DNA from: an uncultured Eubacteriales bacterium
Lineage (GTDB): Bacteria; Bacillota; Clostridia; Oscillospirales; Oscillospiraceae
NCBI GenBank assembly: GCA_900552725.1
Contig: USAT01000060.1
Span: 1-11,551 of the forward strand
Reading direction: 5' to 3'
Length of the DNA stretch: 11,551 bases
Position numbers and translations under genes: made by a program. A model generated the notes under the pieces. That model searched no databases. It was not told the origin of the DNA and saw only the letters and a program-made list of their open reading frames with translations. The first letter of the stretch is position 1, and each line of letters starts with the position of its first letter. Of this stretch, positions 5,917 to 11,551 are shown piece by piece.

Positions 5917-5941
5917 GGGCCGTCGGGGACGCCGGCCCCTA
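5917..5941. repeat. Palindromic repeat, copy A
   Basis: A bulged hairpin built on GTC (5922-5924) and GAC (5928-5930) with GGGCCG and CGGCCC flanks. The core GTCGGGGACGCCG followed by CCCCTAC recurs at 6435-6455, and both copies are followed within 40 bases by a terminator whose arm begins GCAAAAAGAACCGCC or CAAAAAGAACCGCC. Confidence 0.65.
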
Positions 5942-5973
5942 CGCACGGTTTACGGAGCTGACTTCCACACGCA

Positions 5974-6003
5974 AAAAGAACCGCCCAATGGGGCGGTTCT
6001 TTT
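5974..6003 (-). terminator. Terminator of the zinc-ribbon membrane protein gene
   Basis: A 13-bp perfect stem (5974-5986 with 5991-6003) with a 4-base loop; on the minus strand it ends in TTTTTGCG. It begins 4 bases after the stop codon of the minus-strand gene at 6008. Confidence 0.92.
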
Positions 6004-6007
6004 GATT

Positions 6008-6346
6008 TTATTTTTTCTGATTGATCTCGTGCAGCAGGTGGATGATCTCGCCAAAGCCCAGCAGCAGCGTTCCCGCCATGAAGCCGATCGCACAGTCCCG
6101 CAGCAAAACATACATATACATACCACCGGAATTGCTCGCTTCAATAAGGCCGGTCACAGCGGCAAAGAAGCAGATCACCACGGCGCAGACCTTCAGGATC
6201 TGGGCCACCGGATTCTTCCCCGGCTTCACCTTGGAAAGGTCACCGGACACCGGCACATCCACCAGTGTTTTCTGGCATTTGGTACACAGACCGCTTTGCG
6301 GGTCGTTATGTGTGCCGCACTGGGGACAAATTTTATAAGCTTCCAT
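6008..6346 (-). CDS. Zinc-ribbon protein with two C-terminal membrane segments
   Basis: A 112-residue protein. The N-terminus carries a rubredoxin-like zinc ribbon, CPQC (C7, C10) and CTKC (C21, C24), spaced as in the short ribbon domains that precede many bacterial membrane proteins. Two hydrophobic segments follow at about residues 48-68 and 79-104. The ribbon and the short HEINQKK tail probably both face the cytoplasm. The function is unknown; zinc ribbons of this type usually mediate protein or nucleic-acid contacts. I chose the ATG at 6346 over an upstream ATG at 6424 because GGGAGG lies 7 bases before it and a consensus promoter (6378-6406) sits inside the longer reading. The gene has its own promoter and terminator, so it is a single-gene unit, although it lies downstream of dnaI on the same strand. 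Confidence 0.85.
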   Translation of the reverse strand: MEAYKICPQCGTHNDPQSGLCTKCQKTLVDVPVSGDLSKVKPGKNPVAQILKVCAVVICFFAAVTGLIEASNSGGMYMYVLLRDCAIGFMAGTLLLGFGEIIHLLHEINQKK

Positions 6347-6377
6347 CCTCGAACCTCCCCTTTGTATTGATATTTTC

Positions 6378-6406
6378 AGTATAAAGGAGGGTTCAGTAAA
6401 TGTCAA
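6378..6406 (-). promoter_or_regulatory. Strong promoter of the zinc-ribbon gene
   Basis: On the minus strand, consensus TTGACA (6406-6401), a 17-base spacer and TATACT (6383-6378). This is the best sigma-A-type promoter in the window by match to consensus. Confidence 0.88.
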
Positions 6407-6429
6407 CGGTAAGGCGGTCATCATGCGGC

Positions 6430-6455
6430 GGGGCGTCGGGGACGCCGCCCCCTAC
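6430..6455. repeat. Palindromic repeat, copy B
   Basis: A hairpin of GGCGTC (6432-6437) and GACGCC (6441-6446) with loop GGG. It shares GTCGGGGACGCCG plus CCCCTAC with copy A at 5917-5941 and lies at a similar distance before a terminator. Confidence 0.65.
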
Positions 6456-6480
6456 AACGGGGTCCTTATCGCACCATGCA

Positions 6481-6508
6481 AAAAGAACCGCCGGTGGGCA
6501 GTTCTTTT
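6481..6508 (-). terminator. Terminator of the dnaD-dnaI operon
   Basis: A 12-position stem (6481-6492 with 6497-6508) with one C-A mismatch and a 4-base loop; on the minus strand it ends in TTTTTGC. It begins 4 bases after the dnaI stop at 6513. Confidence 0.88.
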
Positions 6509-6512
6509 GCTA

Positions 6513-7505
6513 TCACATCTGTTTCCGGCGCAGCTTGCGGATGTCATCGCCGAAGAAGGGCAGCACCCGGTACTCGCCCTCCAAGCGGGACTGCACCTGG
6601 GGCGAATAGCGCTCGCCCAGCTGGCGGGGCGCCAGGTTGGTGTTGATCACCGTTTTCTTCCCCGCCAGCAGCCGTCCGTTCACCAGTTGGTACAGGGCGC
6701 TCTGGACGAAGCTGGTGACCATCTCCGTGCCCAGATCGTCCACGATCAGCAGGTCACAGTTCATATAGCGCCGTACATCCTCGCAGGCGGCAGAGGTCTC
6801 GTCGGGGCGGAATTTCTCCTCCTCCATCTGGGCGAAGATGTGCTCCGCCGTGTCGTACACCACGCTGAAGCCCCGGTCGCTGACCACACGGGCGATGCTG
6901 GCGGACAGGAAGGTCTTGCCCAGGCCCGGCTGGCCCGTCAGCAGCAGGTTGTCCGCCGCCATGGAGAAGTGCCGGGCGTAGTCCTGGCAGATGTCGAAGT
7001 TGCGCTCCATATTCTCGCGGGGCGACCGCTTCCGCTCTCCCCGTTCGTCGCTGTACCAGTCGAAGGAAAAGGTCTCGAAGCTCTGGCTGCCCAGATCCAG
7101 CATTTTGGACAGCTCGGAGAGCTGGGCGCGCTTATAGTACTCCCGCAGGCAGCGGCACACCTGGCCGTCGTGATACCCGGTATCGCCGCACAGGGGGCAG
7201 GCGGGCTGCTCCTCCAGATAGTCGGCGGGGTAGCCCATGCCGGTCAGCAGTTGGGCGCGCTCACGCTGCAGGGCCAGATTCTCGTCCCGCAGCACCCGGA
7301 CGGCGGGCAGCGGATCGGTGCCCCGGCGCAGGGCTGAGGAGATCAGCTTGGGCATGGTGGCGCGGAGCTGCTGCTCGATCTCCTTCAGGCGGGGCTCGGC
7401 CTGGTACAGGCGGTCACGCCGCCGGGCGAACTCCGCGGTGCGGCGCTGCTTGTCCTCGTCAAAACGGACCAGCGCCTGGCGCATGATGCGGCCATCGTAT
7501 GACAT
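6513..7505 (-). CDS. dnaI: DnaI/DnaC-type ATP-binding helicase loader
   Basis: A 330-residue AAA+ protein expected to load the replicative helicase onto DNA during initiation and restart. The N-terminal half is helical and charged (about 15-90), followed by a four-cysteine zinc site C103, C106, C117, C119 (CPLCGDTGYHDGQVCRC), comparable to the zinc-binding domain of B. subtilis DnaI. The AAA+ core follows: Walker A GQPGLGKT (191-198), Walker B LLIVDD (252-257), sensor 1 around INTN (287-290) and a probable arginine finger in SRLEG (R307). The length fits DnaI (about 311) better than the shorter transposon IstB proteins, and no transposase is adjacent. AAAGGAGG overlaps the stop of dnaD and lies 7 bases before the ATG. 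The dnaD neighbour, 13 bases upstream, makes the primosome role strong. Confidence 0.93.
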   Translation of the reverse strand: MSYDGRIMRQALVRFDEDKQRRTAEFARRRDRLYQAEPRLKEIEQQLRATMPKLISSALRRGTDPLPAVRVLRDENLALQRERAQLLTGMGYPADYLEEQPACPLCGDTGYHDGQVCRCLREYYKRAQLSELSKMLDLGSQSFETFSFDWYSDERGERKRSPRENMERNFDICQDYARHFSMAADNLLLTGQPGLGKTFLSASIARVVSDRGFSVVYDTAEHIFAQMEEEKFRPDETSAACEDVRRYMNCDLLIVDDLGTEMVTSFVQSALYQLVNGRLLAGKKTVINTNLAPRQLGERYSPQVQSRLEGEYRVLPFFGDDIRKLRRKQM

Positions 7506-7518
7506 ACGGGTGCCTCCT

Positions 7519-8415
7519 TTACATATATTCGTCCATCCAGTCGGTCTTTCCGGCGGGCTTGGCGGCGGACTTCTTCGGATCGCGCTGCTGTCCGGCCTCC
7601 ACCTGCTCCACCGTGTGCCTGCCCTGCTGGTGCCAGCGGCGCAGGATGCCGTTCAGATACCGCCAGTTCAATTCCTTCTTATAGAATACCGTCTTATCAT
7701 AGGCCAGCGCCACCGTCTCCGGCGGGAAGCCCATGTCGATCCAGTCCAGGATATACCGCTGCTCACTGTCCACCGGCGGGCGGCCGTTCAACTGCAGTAC
7801 CCGCATATAGGCGGCGGTCTTCTCCTGCTTGTCGGCGTAGTCCTTCAGATAGCGCCCGGCGCTGTCCTGATCCAGCAGGCCCAGCCGCGCCCAATAGGCG
7901 CCCTCCTTCTCGATCTGCCGCAGGGTGGGACGGCGGCCCTCGCCAAACCGGCGCTGGGCCCGCTCCACACAGTGGCACACCAGCAGATAGATCACGTCCA
8001 CCGGCAGACCCAGATCGTCATACAGCGCCGCCAGGATCTGCAGATCGGCGGTTTTCAGCTTCTTGCCCAGCTTTTCCTCCGCCTGGGGCACCAGCATGCG
8101 GAAGCCGCTGTCGGTCTCCAGCAGGTCGGCCAGCTCGTCGGCGGTATAGACCCGGTGCTCGTCCGCCGGGGCGGGCGGCTGCTGTCGACGCTGCAGAAAG
8201 CCCATGTCCTGCAGAGCGGATTCCGCCGCGCTGAGCCGGAGCTGGCTCCATTGCAGCCGTCCGGCCAGCTCCTCCGGCGTCACGGGGCCGTCCAGCCGCT
8301 GGAGCAGCAGGTACAGAAGCGCCGCATCGCCGCTGCCGCCGCGCACCAGCGTATCCACCTGTGAGGCGGAGAGCACCACGCTCTTTTCCTGTCCCCGTGT
8401 GATATAGCCTGCCAT
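7519..8415 (-). CDS. dnaD: DnaD-domain replication initiation/primosome protein
   Basis: A 298-residue protein, larger than B. subtilis DnaD (232 residues) and nearer to the DnaD/DnaB-like proteins of Clostridia. An N-terminal winged-helix-like region (about 15-78: SQVDTLV, then PVTPEELAGRLQWSQLRLSAAESAL) is followed by two DnaD-type helical domains. The first spans about 92-190; the second spans about 200-263 and ends in the family signature YLNGILRRW (253-261) after YILDWIDMGFPPETVALAYD. The last 30 residues are polar. These proteins remodel DNA and help DnaI place the helicase. The ATG at 8415 has AGGAGG 8 bases upstream; a longer frame reaching 8526 runs through repeat DNA and is rejected. 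It forms an operon with dnaI. No clear promoter lies in the 130 bases upstream, which are occupied by hairpin repeats. Confidence 0.92.
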   Translation of the reverse strand: MAGYITRGQEKSVVLSASQVDTLVRGGSGDAALLYLLLQRLDGPVTPEELAGRLQWSQLRLSAAESALQDMGFLQRRQQPPAPADEHRVYTADELADLLETDSGFRMLVPQAEEKLGKKLKTADLQILAALYDDLGLPVDVIYLLVCHCVERAQRRFGEGRRPTLRQIEKEGAYWARLGLLDQDSAGRYLKDYADKQEKTAAYMRVLQLNGRPPVDSEQRYILDWIDMGFPPETVALAYDKTVFYKKELNWRYLNGILRRWHQQGRHTVEQVEAGQQRDPKKSAAKPAGKTDWMDEYM

Positions 8416-8443
8416 GGTGATCTCCTCCTTTTCTATCGTTTTT

Positions 8444-8487
8444 CGCGCTTCCGAGCGCGAGGGGGTGTTCCGCGCTTCCGAGCGCGA
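8444..8487. repeat. Two tandem CGCGCT hairpins
   Basis: A 17-base unit (8444-8460 and 8471-8487, period 27) forms a 6-bp hairpin each time: CGCGCT, loop TCCG, AGCGCG. It lies in the 663-base gap between dnaD and zapA (8416-9078), which holds no gene I can support. Confidence 0.8.
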
Positions 8488-8549
8488 CCTACTTTTGTCA
8501 ACAGTGACAAAAGTAGGCAAAAGCACCGGAAGGAACCTCCGGTTCCTTC
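8484..8549 (+). repeat. Dispersed hairpin repeat, copy 1
   Basis: A 13-bp perfect hairpin, 8488-8500 with 8505-8517 (arm CCTACTTTTGTCA, loop ACAG), is followed by a second hairpin, GAAGGAACC (8529-8537) with GGTTCCTTC (8541-8549), loop TCC. Bases 8484-8536 are identical to 11499-11551 (53 of 53). No T-tract follows on the plus strand, so it does not look like an ordinary terminator. Confidence 0.9.
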
Positions 8550-8590
8550 ACCTCCCGGCGCGCTATGCATTGCACAAAATTGTAAATGTG

Positions 8591-8784
8591 TACCACGCGA
8601 TCACGCGAAATTTTCATTTTCGCTCCGTTAAAAGGATTGTTTCTGCACCAGCGCCGCTGCCGCTGATGCCTACGCCGAACAATGCTGTTAGTTCTACCGT
8701 TGATAACGTCAGCGGCAGCGGCGCTGGAAGAAAGTCGATGTGTCATACGAAACGATAACAACCACGTTCCGCAATCGCGTGGTA
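8591..8784. repeat. Nested inverted-repeat element, 194 bases
   Basis: An inner perfect 19-bp inverted repeat (8648-8666 with 8709-8727, arm beginning CCAGCGCCGCTG) has a 42-base spacer. It lies roughly centrally inside an outer perfect 11-bp repeat (TACCACGCGAT, 8591-8601, with its complement at 8774-8784). The 7-mer GTAAATG occurs at 8582-8588 and 8782-8788, exactly 200 bases apart, though the right copy overlaps the outer arm. It could be a small non-autonomous mobile element or the gene of a structured RNA. No open frame of note lies inside. Confidence 0.75.
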
Positions 8785-8824
8785 AATGGCAACAAAAGCG
8801 TACACAGTACAGCGTGGGCGGATT

Positions 8825-8902
8825 CTTAAACCGCAGGTTTAAGTGGCGTTTTTGGGTACTTTTGCCGCCATGGGCAAAAGTACCTCGTGGCCGGGGCCAC
8901 GA
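8825..8902. repeat. Three consecutive hairpins, related to the dispersed repeat
   Basis: In order: CTTAAACC (8825-8832) with GGTTTAAG (8836-8843); GGTACTTTTGCC (8855-8866) with its complement at 8873-8884; TCGTGGC (8885-8891) with GCCACGA (8896-8902). The middle stem shares the core TACTTTTGYC with the dispersed repeat at 8488-8517. The rest of the gap up to the zapA promoter, 8903-9007, shows nothing I can assign. Confidence 0.75.
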
Positions 8903-9007
8903 AACTCCCCCACACGCCGCTGGGCGAAATAATTCTCCCCTATTCTACACGAAAACTCTTCTTTCGTAAAGCGCCGCGGCGAGATTTTCGGAAATTTACA
9001 GAAAGTT

Positions 9008-9036
9008 CTTCCACCATATCGAATTTGTGGTATAAT
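9008..9036 (+). promoter_or_regulatory. Promoter of zapA and the U32 gene
   Basis: A consensus TATAAT (9031-9036) is preceded by TGG, giving an extended -10. The -35 at 17 bases is poor (CTTCCA, 9008-9013), as is common with extended -10 promoters. The zapA start is 42 bases downstream. Confidence 0.78.
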
Positions 9037-9078
9037 GGATTCTGTATCAGTGTGAGTATACCATAGGAGGACTTTACC

Positions 9079-9405
9079 ATGGCAAACCGTGTGACGATGA
9101 CGATCTGCGGCCAGGATTACACCCTTGTGGCCGATGAAAGCGCCGCCTATATGCAGAAGGTGGGCGCACTGGTGGATCAGAAGATGACCGAGCTGATGGA
9201 AAGCGCCCACGTTAGCCGCTATGACGCGGCGGTGCTGGCCGCCATCAACCTGGCGGACGAGCTTTATAAGCAGCAGGAGGGCGGCGAGAACCTGCGCCGC
9301 CAGCTCAAGACCTATCTGGACGAGGCCACCGCCGCCAAGAATGAGGTCAGCGACCTGAAGCGCCAGCTGTTCAAGGCCCAGCAGCGCAATAACAACGGCA
9401 AATGA
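9079..9405 (+). CDS. zapA: Cell division protein ZapA
   Basis: A 108-residue cytoplasmic protein that bundles and stabilises FtsZ filaments at the division ring, working as a dimer or tetramer. The opening NRVTMTICGQDYTLVADESAAYMQKVGALVDQKM is the typical ZapA globular head with its short beta strands and first helix. The segment DAAVLAAINLADELYK follows, then a charged coiled coil from about residue 70 to 105 that forms the antiparallel stalk. The length is normal for Firmicutes. AGGAGG (9065-9070) stands 8 bases before the ATG, and an extended -10 promoter lies just upstream. The stop TGA overlaps the start ATG of the U32 gene by four bases (ATGA), so the two are co-transcribed and probably translationally coupled. 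ZapA beside a U32 gene is an arrangement I know from other Clostridia. Confidence 0.93.
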   Translation: MANRVTMTICGQDYTLVADESAAYMQKVGALVDQKMTELMESAHVSRYDAAVLAAINLADELYKQQEGGENLRRQLKTYLDEATAAKNEVSDLKRQLFKAQQRNNNGK

Positions 9406-11477
9406 TCGAGCTTCTTTCCCCCGCCGGATCCCGCGCGTCCCTTGAGGCGGCGGTGCAGTCCGGCGCGGACGCGGTGTATATGGGCTTCGGGGCTTTCAAC
9501 GCCCGCCGCAACGCCAAAAATTTCACCGACGAGGAATTTGCCGACGCGGTGGCCTACTGCCATCTGCGGGGCGTGCGGGTGTTCCTGACGCTGAACACCC
9601 TGCTGACCGACCGCGAGCTGCCCCAGGCCGCCGAGGTACTGCGGAAGGCATCCCAAATGGGGGTGGATGCGGTGCTGGTGCAGGACTGGGGGGTGCTGAC
9701 GCTCTCGCAGGCGGTGACGCCTGACCTGCCCATCCACGCCAGCACGCAGATGAGCCTGTTTACCTCCGGCGGTGCACGCTGGGCGGAACGCCTTGGCATG
9801 GAGCGGGTGGTGTTGGCCCGCGAGCTTTCCCGCGATGACATCGCCAATGTGTGCCGCAGCTGCGGCGCGGAGATCGAGGTGTTCGTCCACGGGGCGCTGT
9901 GCATGTGCTATTCCGGCCAGTGCACCATGAGCGCTCTCATCGGCCAGCGCAGCGGCAATCGGGGCGCCTGCGCCCAGCCTTGTCGTCTGCCCTACGGGGT
10001 CAACAGCCCGTGCCGGAATCAGTTTCCCCTGAGTTTGAAGGATGCCAACCTGTCGGCATATCTGCAGGAGCTGGAATCCATGGGCGTGGCCTGCCTGAAG
10101 CTGGAGGGCCGCATGAAGCGGCCGGAGTATGTGGCGGTGATCACGTCCGTCTACCGGCGGCTTCTGGACGAAAAGCGCGGCCCCACAGCGGAGGAATCCC
10201 GCGCGCTGGAGCTGGCATTTTCCCGCAGCGGCTTCACCGACGGGTACTATCGCCATCGGAAGGGCCCGGCCATGTTCGGCACCCGGCCGGAGAACGCGCC
10301 GGAACCGAAAGAGCTGTTCAGCGAGGCCCGGAAGCTCTACGAAAGCGGCGAACATAAGCAAATTGATCTCTCACTCCGGGCCACCATATGGGCTGATGAA
10401 GCGTCCACCCTTACCGCCAGCGACGGCGTGCATACCGTCACTGTGACCGGCCCCGTTCCCGAAGCGGCCCGGAACCGGGCGCTGACGGCGGCGGACGCGG
10501 CAGAACGGCTGCAAAAGACCGGCGGTACCGTGTTCCGGTGTAAGGCCGCGGAGGTATCCGTCGGCGAGGGCCTGATGTTGACCGCGGCGGCCATCAACGG
10601 CCTGCGGCGTGACGCGCTGGAGGCGCTGGCGGCGGCCCGGACGGCTGTGCCGCAGCGGCGGAGCTTGCCCACCCCGGCACTTCCGGAACAGGAGACCTTC
10701 TCCCCCGCCGCGCCCAAGCTGACCTGCTCCATCGCCCGCCTTGACCAACTGACCGAGACGCTGGCCAACGGCGCGGAGATGATCTATATACCCATCGAAC
10801 TGCTGCCCGGTCTGACGGACTATCGCGGCAGGGCGAAGCTCTGCGCCGTGCTGCCCCGTGTGTGGCGGGACGGCGACGAGGCGGGCTTCCGGAAAATTCT
10901 GGAAACTACTCCCACCCTGTCGGCAGCCAGCATCGGCAACGCGGGCCACATGGTCATCACGGAGGGGCTGCCCCTGGAAAAGCGGGGCGACTTCGGATTG
11001 AACGTGTTCAACTCCCGTGCTGTAGCCTTCTGGCAAGGGCAGGAACTTGACAGCGTGACCGTCTCCTTCGAGCTGCGGCACCAGCAGGTGCGGGAGCTGC
11101 GGAAGTATCTGCCCTGTGAGGGCATCGTATACGGCCGCCTGCCGCTGATGATCACCGAGAACTGCATGATCGGCAACGCCGGGAATTGCCACGGCGATAA
11201 GAGGCTGTGTCAGGGCGAGAACGCCCTCACCGACCGCACCGGGGCGCGGTTTCCCCTGCTGGGGCAGTACGGCTGCCGCTGCGAGGTGGAGAACAGCCGC
11301 ACGCTGTTTCTGGCGGACAAGCCGGAGTGGCAGCGCTGCGGCCTGACCTGGGCCCGGCTGCGGTTTACTACCGAGAGCCCCGACCAGTGTGATGCGGTGC
11401 TGCGGCGCTATCAGGGCGAGGGCAGTTGGACGCCGGAGGAGTTTACAAGGGGATTGTTCTACCGCGGCGTGGAGTGA
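9402..11477 (+). CDS. U32 family protein with DUF3656-type C-terminal half (RlhA-like)
   Basis: A 691-residue protein. The N-terminal half is a U32 domain: ELLSPAGSRASLEAAVQSGADAVYMGFG (4-30), HASTQMS (112-118), VLARELSRDDI (137-147). It carries the cysteine cluster HGALCMCYSGQC...GNRGACAQPC (C167, C169, C174, C190, C194), then LKLEGRMKRPEYVA. Such cysteines hold an Fe-S cluster in RlhA and TrhP, which hydroxylate rRNA and tRNA with prephenate as oxygen-related cofactor. The middle and C-terminal parts fit the DUF3656-containing long form, like E. coli RlhA (about 650 residues, 23S rRNA hydroxylation). A second cysteine-rich stretch is at about 588-628 (ENCMIGNAGNC). Although named a peptidase family, RNA modification is the more likely role; the RlhA function is inferred. 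No ribosome binding site precedes the ATG, which fits coupling to zapA. Confidence 0.9.
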   Translation: MIELLSPAGSRASLEAAVQSGADAVYMGFGAFNARRNAKNFTDEEFADAVAYCHLRGVRVFLTLNTLLTDRELPQAAEVLRKASQMGVDAVLVQDWGVLTLSQAVTPDLPIHASTQMSLFTSGGARWAERLGMERVVLARELSRDDIANVCRSCGAEIEVFVHGALCMCYSGQCTMSALIGQRSGNRGACAQPCRLPYGVNSPCRNQFPLSLKDANLSAYLQELESMGVACLKLEGRMKRPEYVAVITSVYRRLLDEKRGPTAEESRALELAFSRSGFTDGYYRHRKGPAMFGTRPENAPEPKELFSEARKLYESGEHKQIDLSLRATIWADEASTLTASDGVHTVTVTGPVPEAARNRALTAADAAERLQKTGGTVFRCKAAEVSVGEGLMLTAAAINGLRRDALEALAAARTAVPQRRSLPTPALPEQETFSPAAPKLTCSIARLDQLTETLANGAEMIYIPIELLPGLTDYRGRAKLCAVLPRVWRDGDEAGFRKILETTPTLSAASIGNAGHMVITEGLPLEKRGDFGLNVFNSRAVAFWQGQELDSVTVSFELRHQQVRELRKYLPCEGIVYGRLPLMITENCMIGNAGNCHGDKRLCQGENALTDRTGARFPLLGQYGCRCEVENSRTLFLADKPEWQRCGLTWARLRFTTESPDQCDAVLRRYQGEGSWTPEEFTRGLFYRGVE

Positions 11478-11486
11478 GGGGGAGTT

Positions 11487-11551
11487 TCGCTCCCCAGAGC
11501 GACCTACTTTTGTCAACAGTGACAAAAGTAGGCAAAAGCACCGGAAGGAAC
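11487..11551 (+). repeat. Dispersed hairpin repeat, copy 2 (cut by the window end)
   Basis: It starts 10 bases after the U32 stop. A first hairpin, TCGCTC (11487-11492) with GAGCGA (11497-11502), is followed by the 13-bp hairpin 11503-11515 with 11520-11532. Bases 11499-11551 equal 8484-8536 exactly and the identity runs to the last base of the window, so the repeat continues outside. It occupies the place of a terminator but has no T-tract on the plus strand. Confidence 0.9.

Noticed and set aside
8488..8517. The 13-bp stem as an ordinary intrinsic terminator or as a CRISPR-type repeat
   Set aside because: No T-tract follows on either strand, and there are only two identical copies 3 kb apart with no regular spacers.
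8416..8526. N-terminal extension of the DnaD protein
   Set aside because: The added residues (with repeated SRSEAR) come from the tandem hairpins, and the strong AGGAGG before 8415 would lie inside the coding region.
8648..8727. The inner 19-bp inverted repeat as an integron attC site
   Set aside because: The conserved GTTRRRY and RYYYAAC ends are missing, and there is no integrase or cassette array.
9312..11525. Two long minus-strand frames (349 and 384 codons) opposite zapA and the U32 gene
   Set aside because: Both are shadows of GC-rich coding sequence, rich in Q, G, A, H and R, without ribosome binding sites. One even begins in the dispersed repeat.

Overview
The window looks like chromosomal DNA from a GC-rich member of the Clostridia, most likely the Oscillospiraceae/Ruminococcaceae group of gut anaerobes. 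This is an inference from gene content: pyruvate:ferredoxin oxidoreductase, a Noc-type ParB, the Gram-positive DnaD/DnaI primosome pair, a ZapA-U32 pair, strong AGGAGG ribosome binding sites, and GC-rich coding DNA with short AT-rich promoters. No phage, plasmid, IS element, rRNA, tRNA or CRISPR array is visible.

Layout. Bases 2-466 hold the 3' end of nifJ (+), closed by a terminator that it shares with the convergent Noc/ParB gene (542-1354, -). Next comes a ZIP metal transporter (1594-2334, -) with a candidate operator just upstream. The rpsO-pnp locus (2607-5208, +) has a clear sigma-A-type promoter, a leader, a terminator-like hairpin between the two genes, and a long 25-nt-arm hairpin directly before pnp. 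An XRE regulator (5255-5470, -) is divergent from a 55-codon gene (5564-5731, +), with palindromes in the shared promoter region. Bases 5733-6007 are non-coding and rich in small palindromes. A zinc-ribbon membrane protein (6008-6346, -) has its own strong promoter. A dnaD-dnaI operon follows (8415 down to 6513, -). A 663-base intergenic region (8416-9078) holds several families of inverted repeats. The zapA-U32 operon (9079-11477, +) overlaps by four bases, and a second copy of a 53-bp repeat found upstream of dnaD begins right after it.

How the genes fit together. The products are mainly housekeeping: central carbon metabolism (nifJ), chromosome/division control (Noc, ZapA), translation and RNA decay (S15, PNPase), helicase loading (DnaD, DnaI), and probable RNA modification (U32 protein). 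The coding content is ordinary. The less ordinary material is between genes: a family of hairpin elements whose stems differ by compensatory changes, a nested inverted-repeat element at 8591-8784, a long hairpin in front of pnp, and recurring terminator arms of nearly identical sequence, one of which has lost its 3' half. I do not see a convincing new multi-gene system; the best candidates for something undescribed are these structured intergenic elements and the XRE/55-aa pair.
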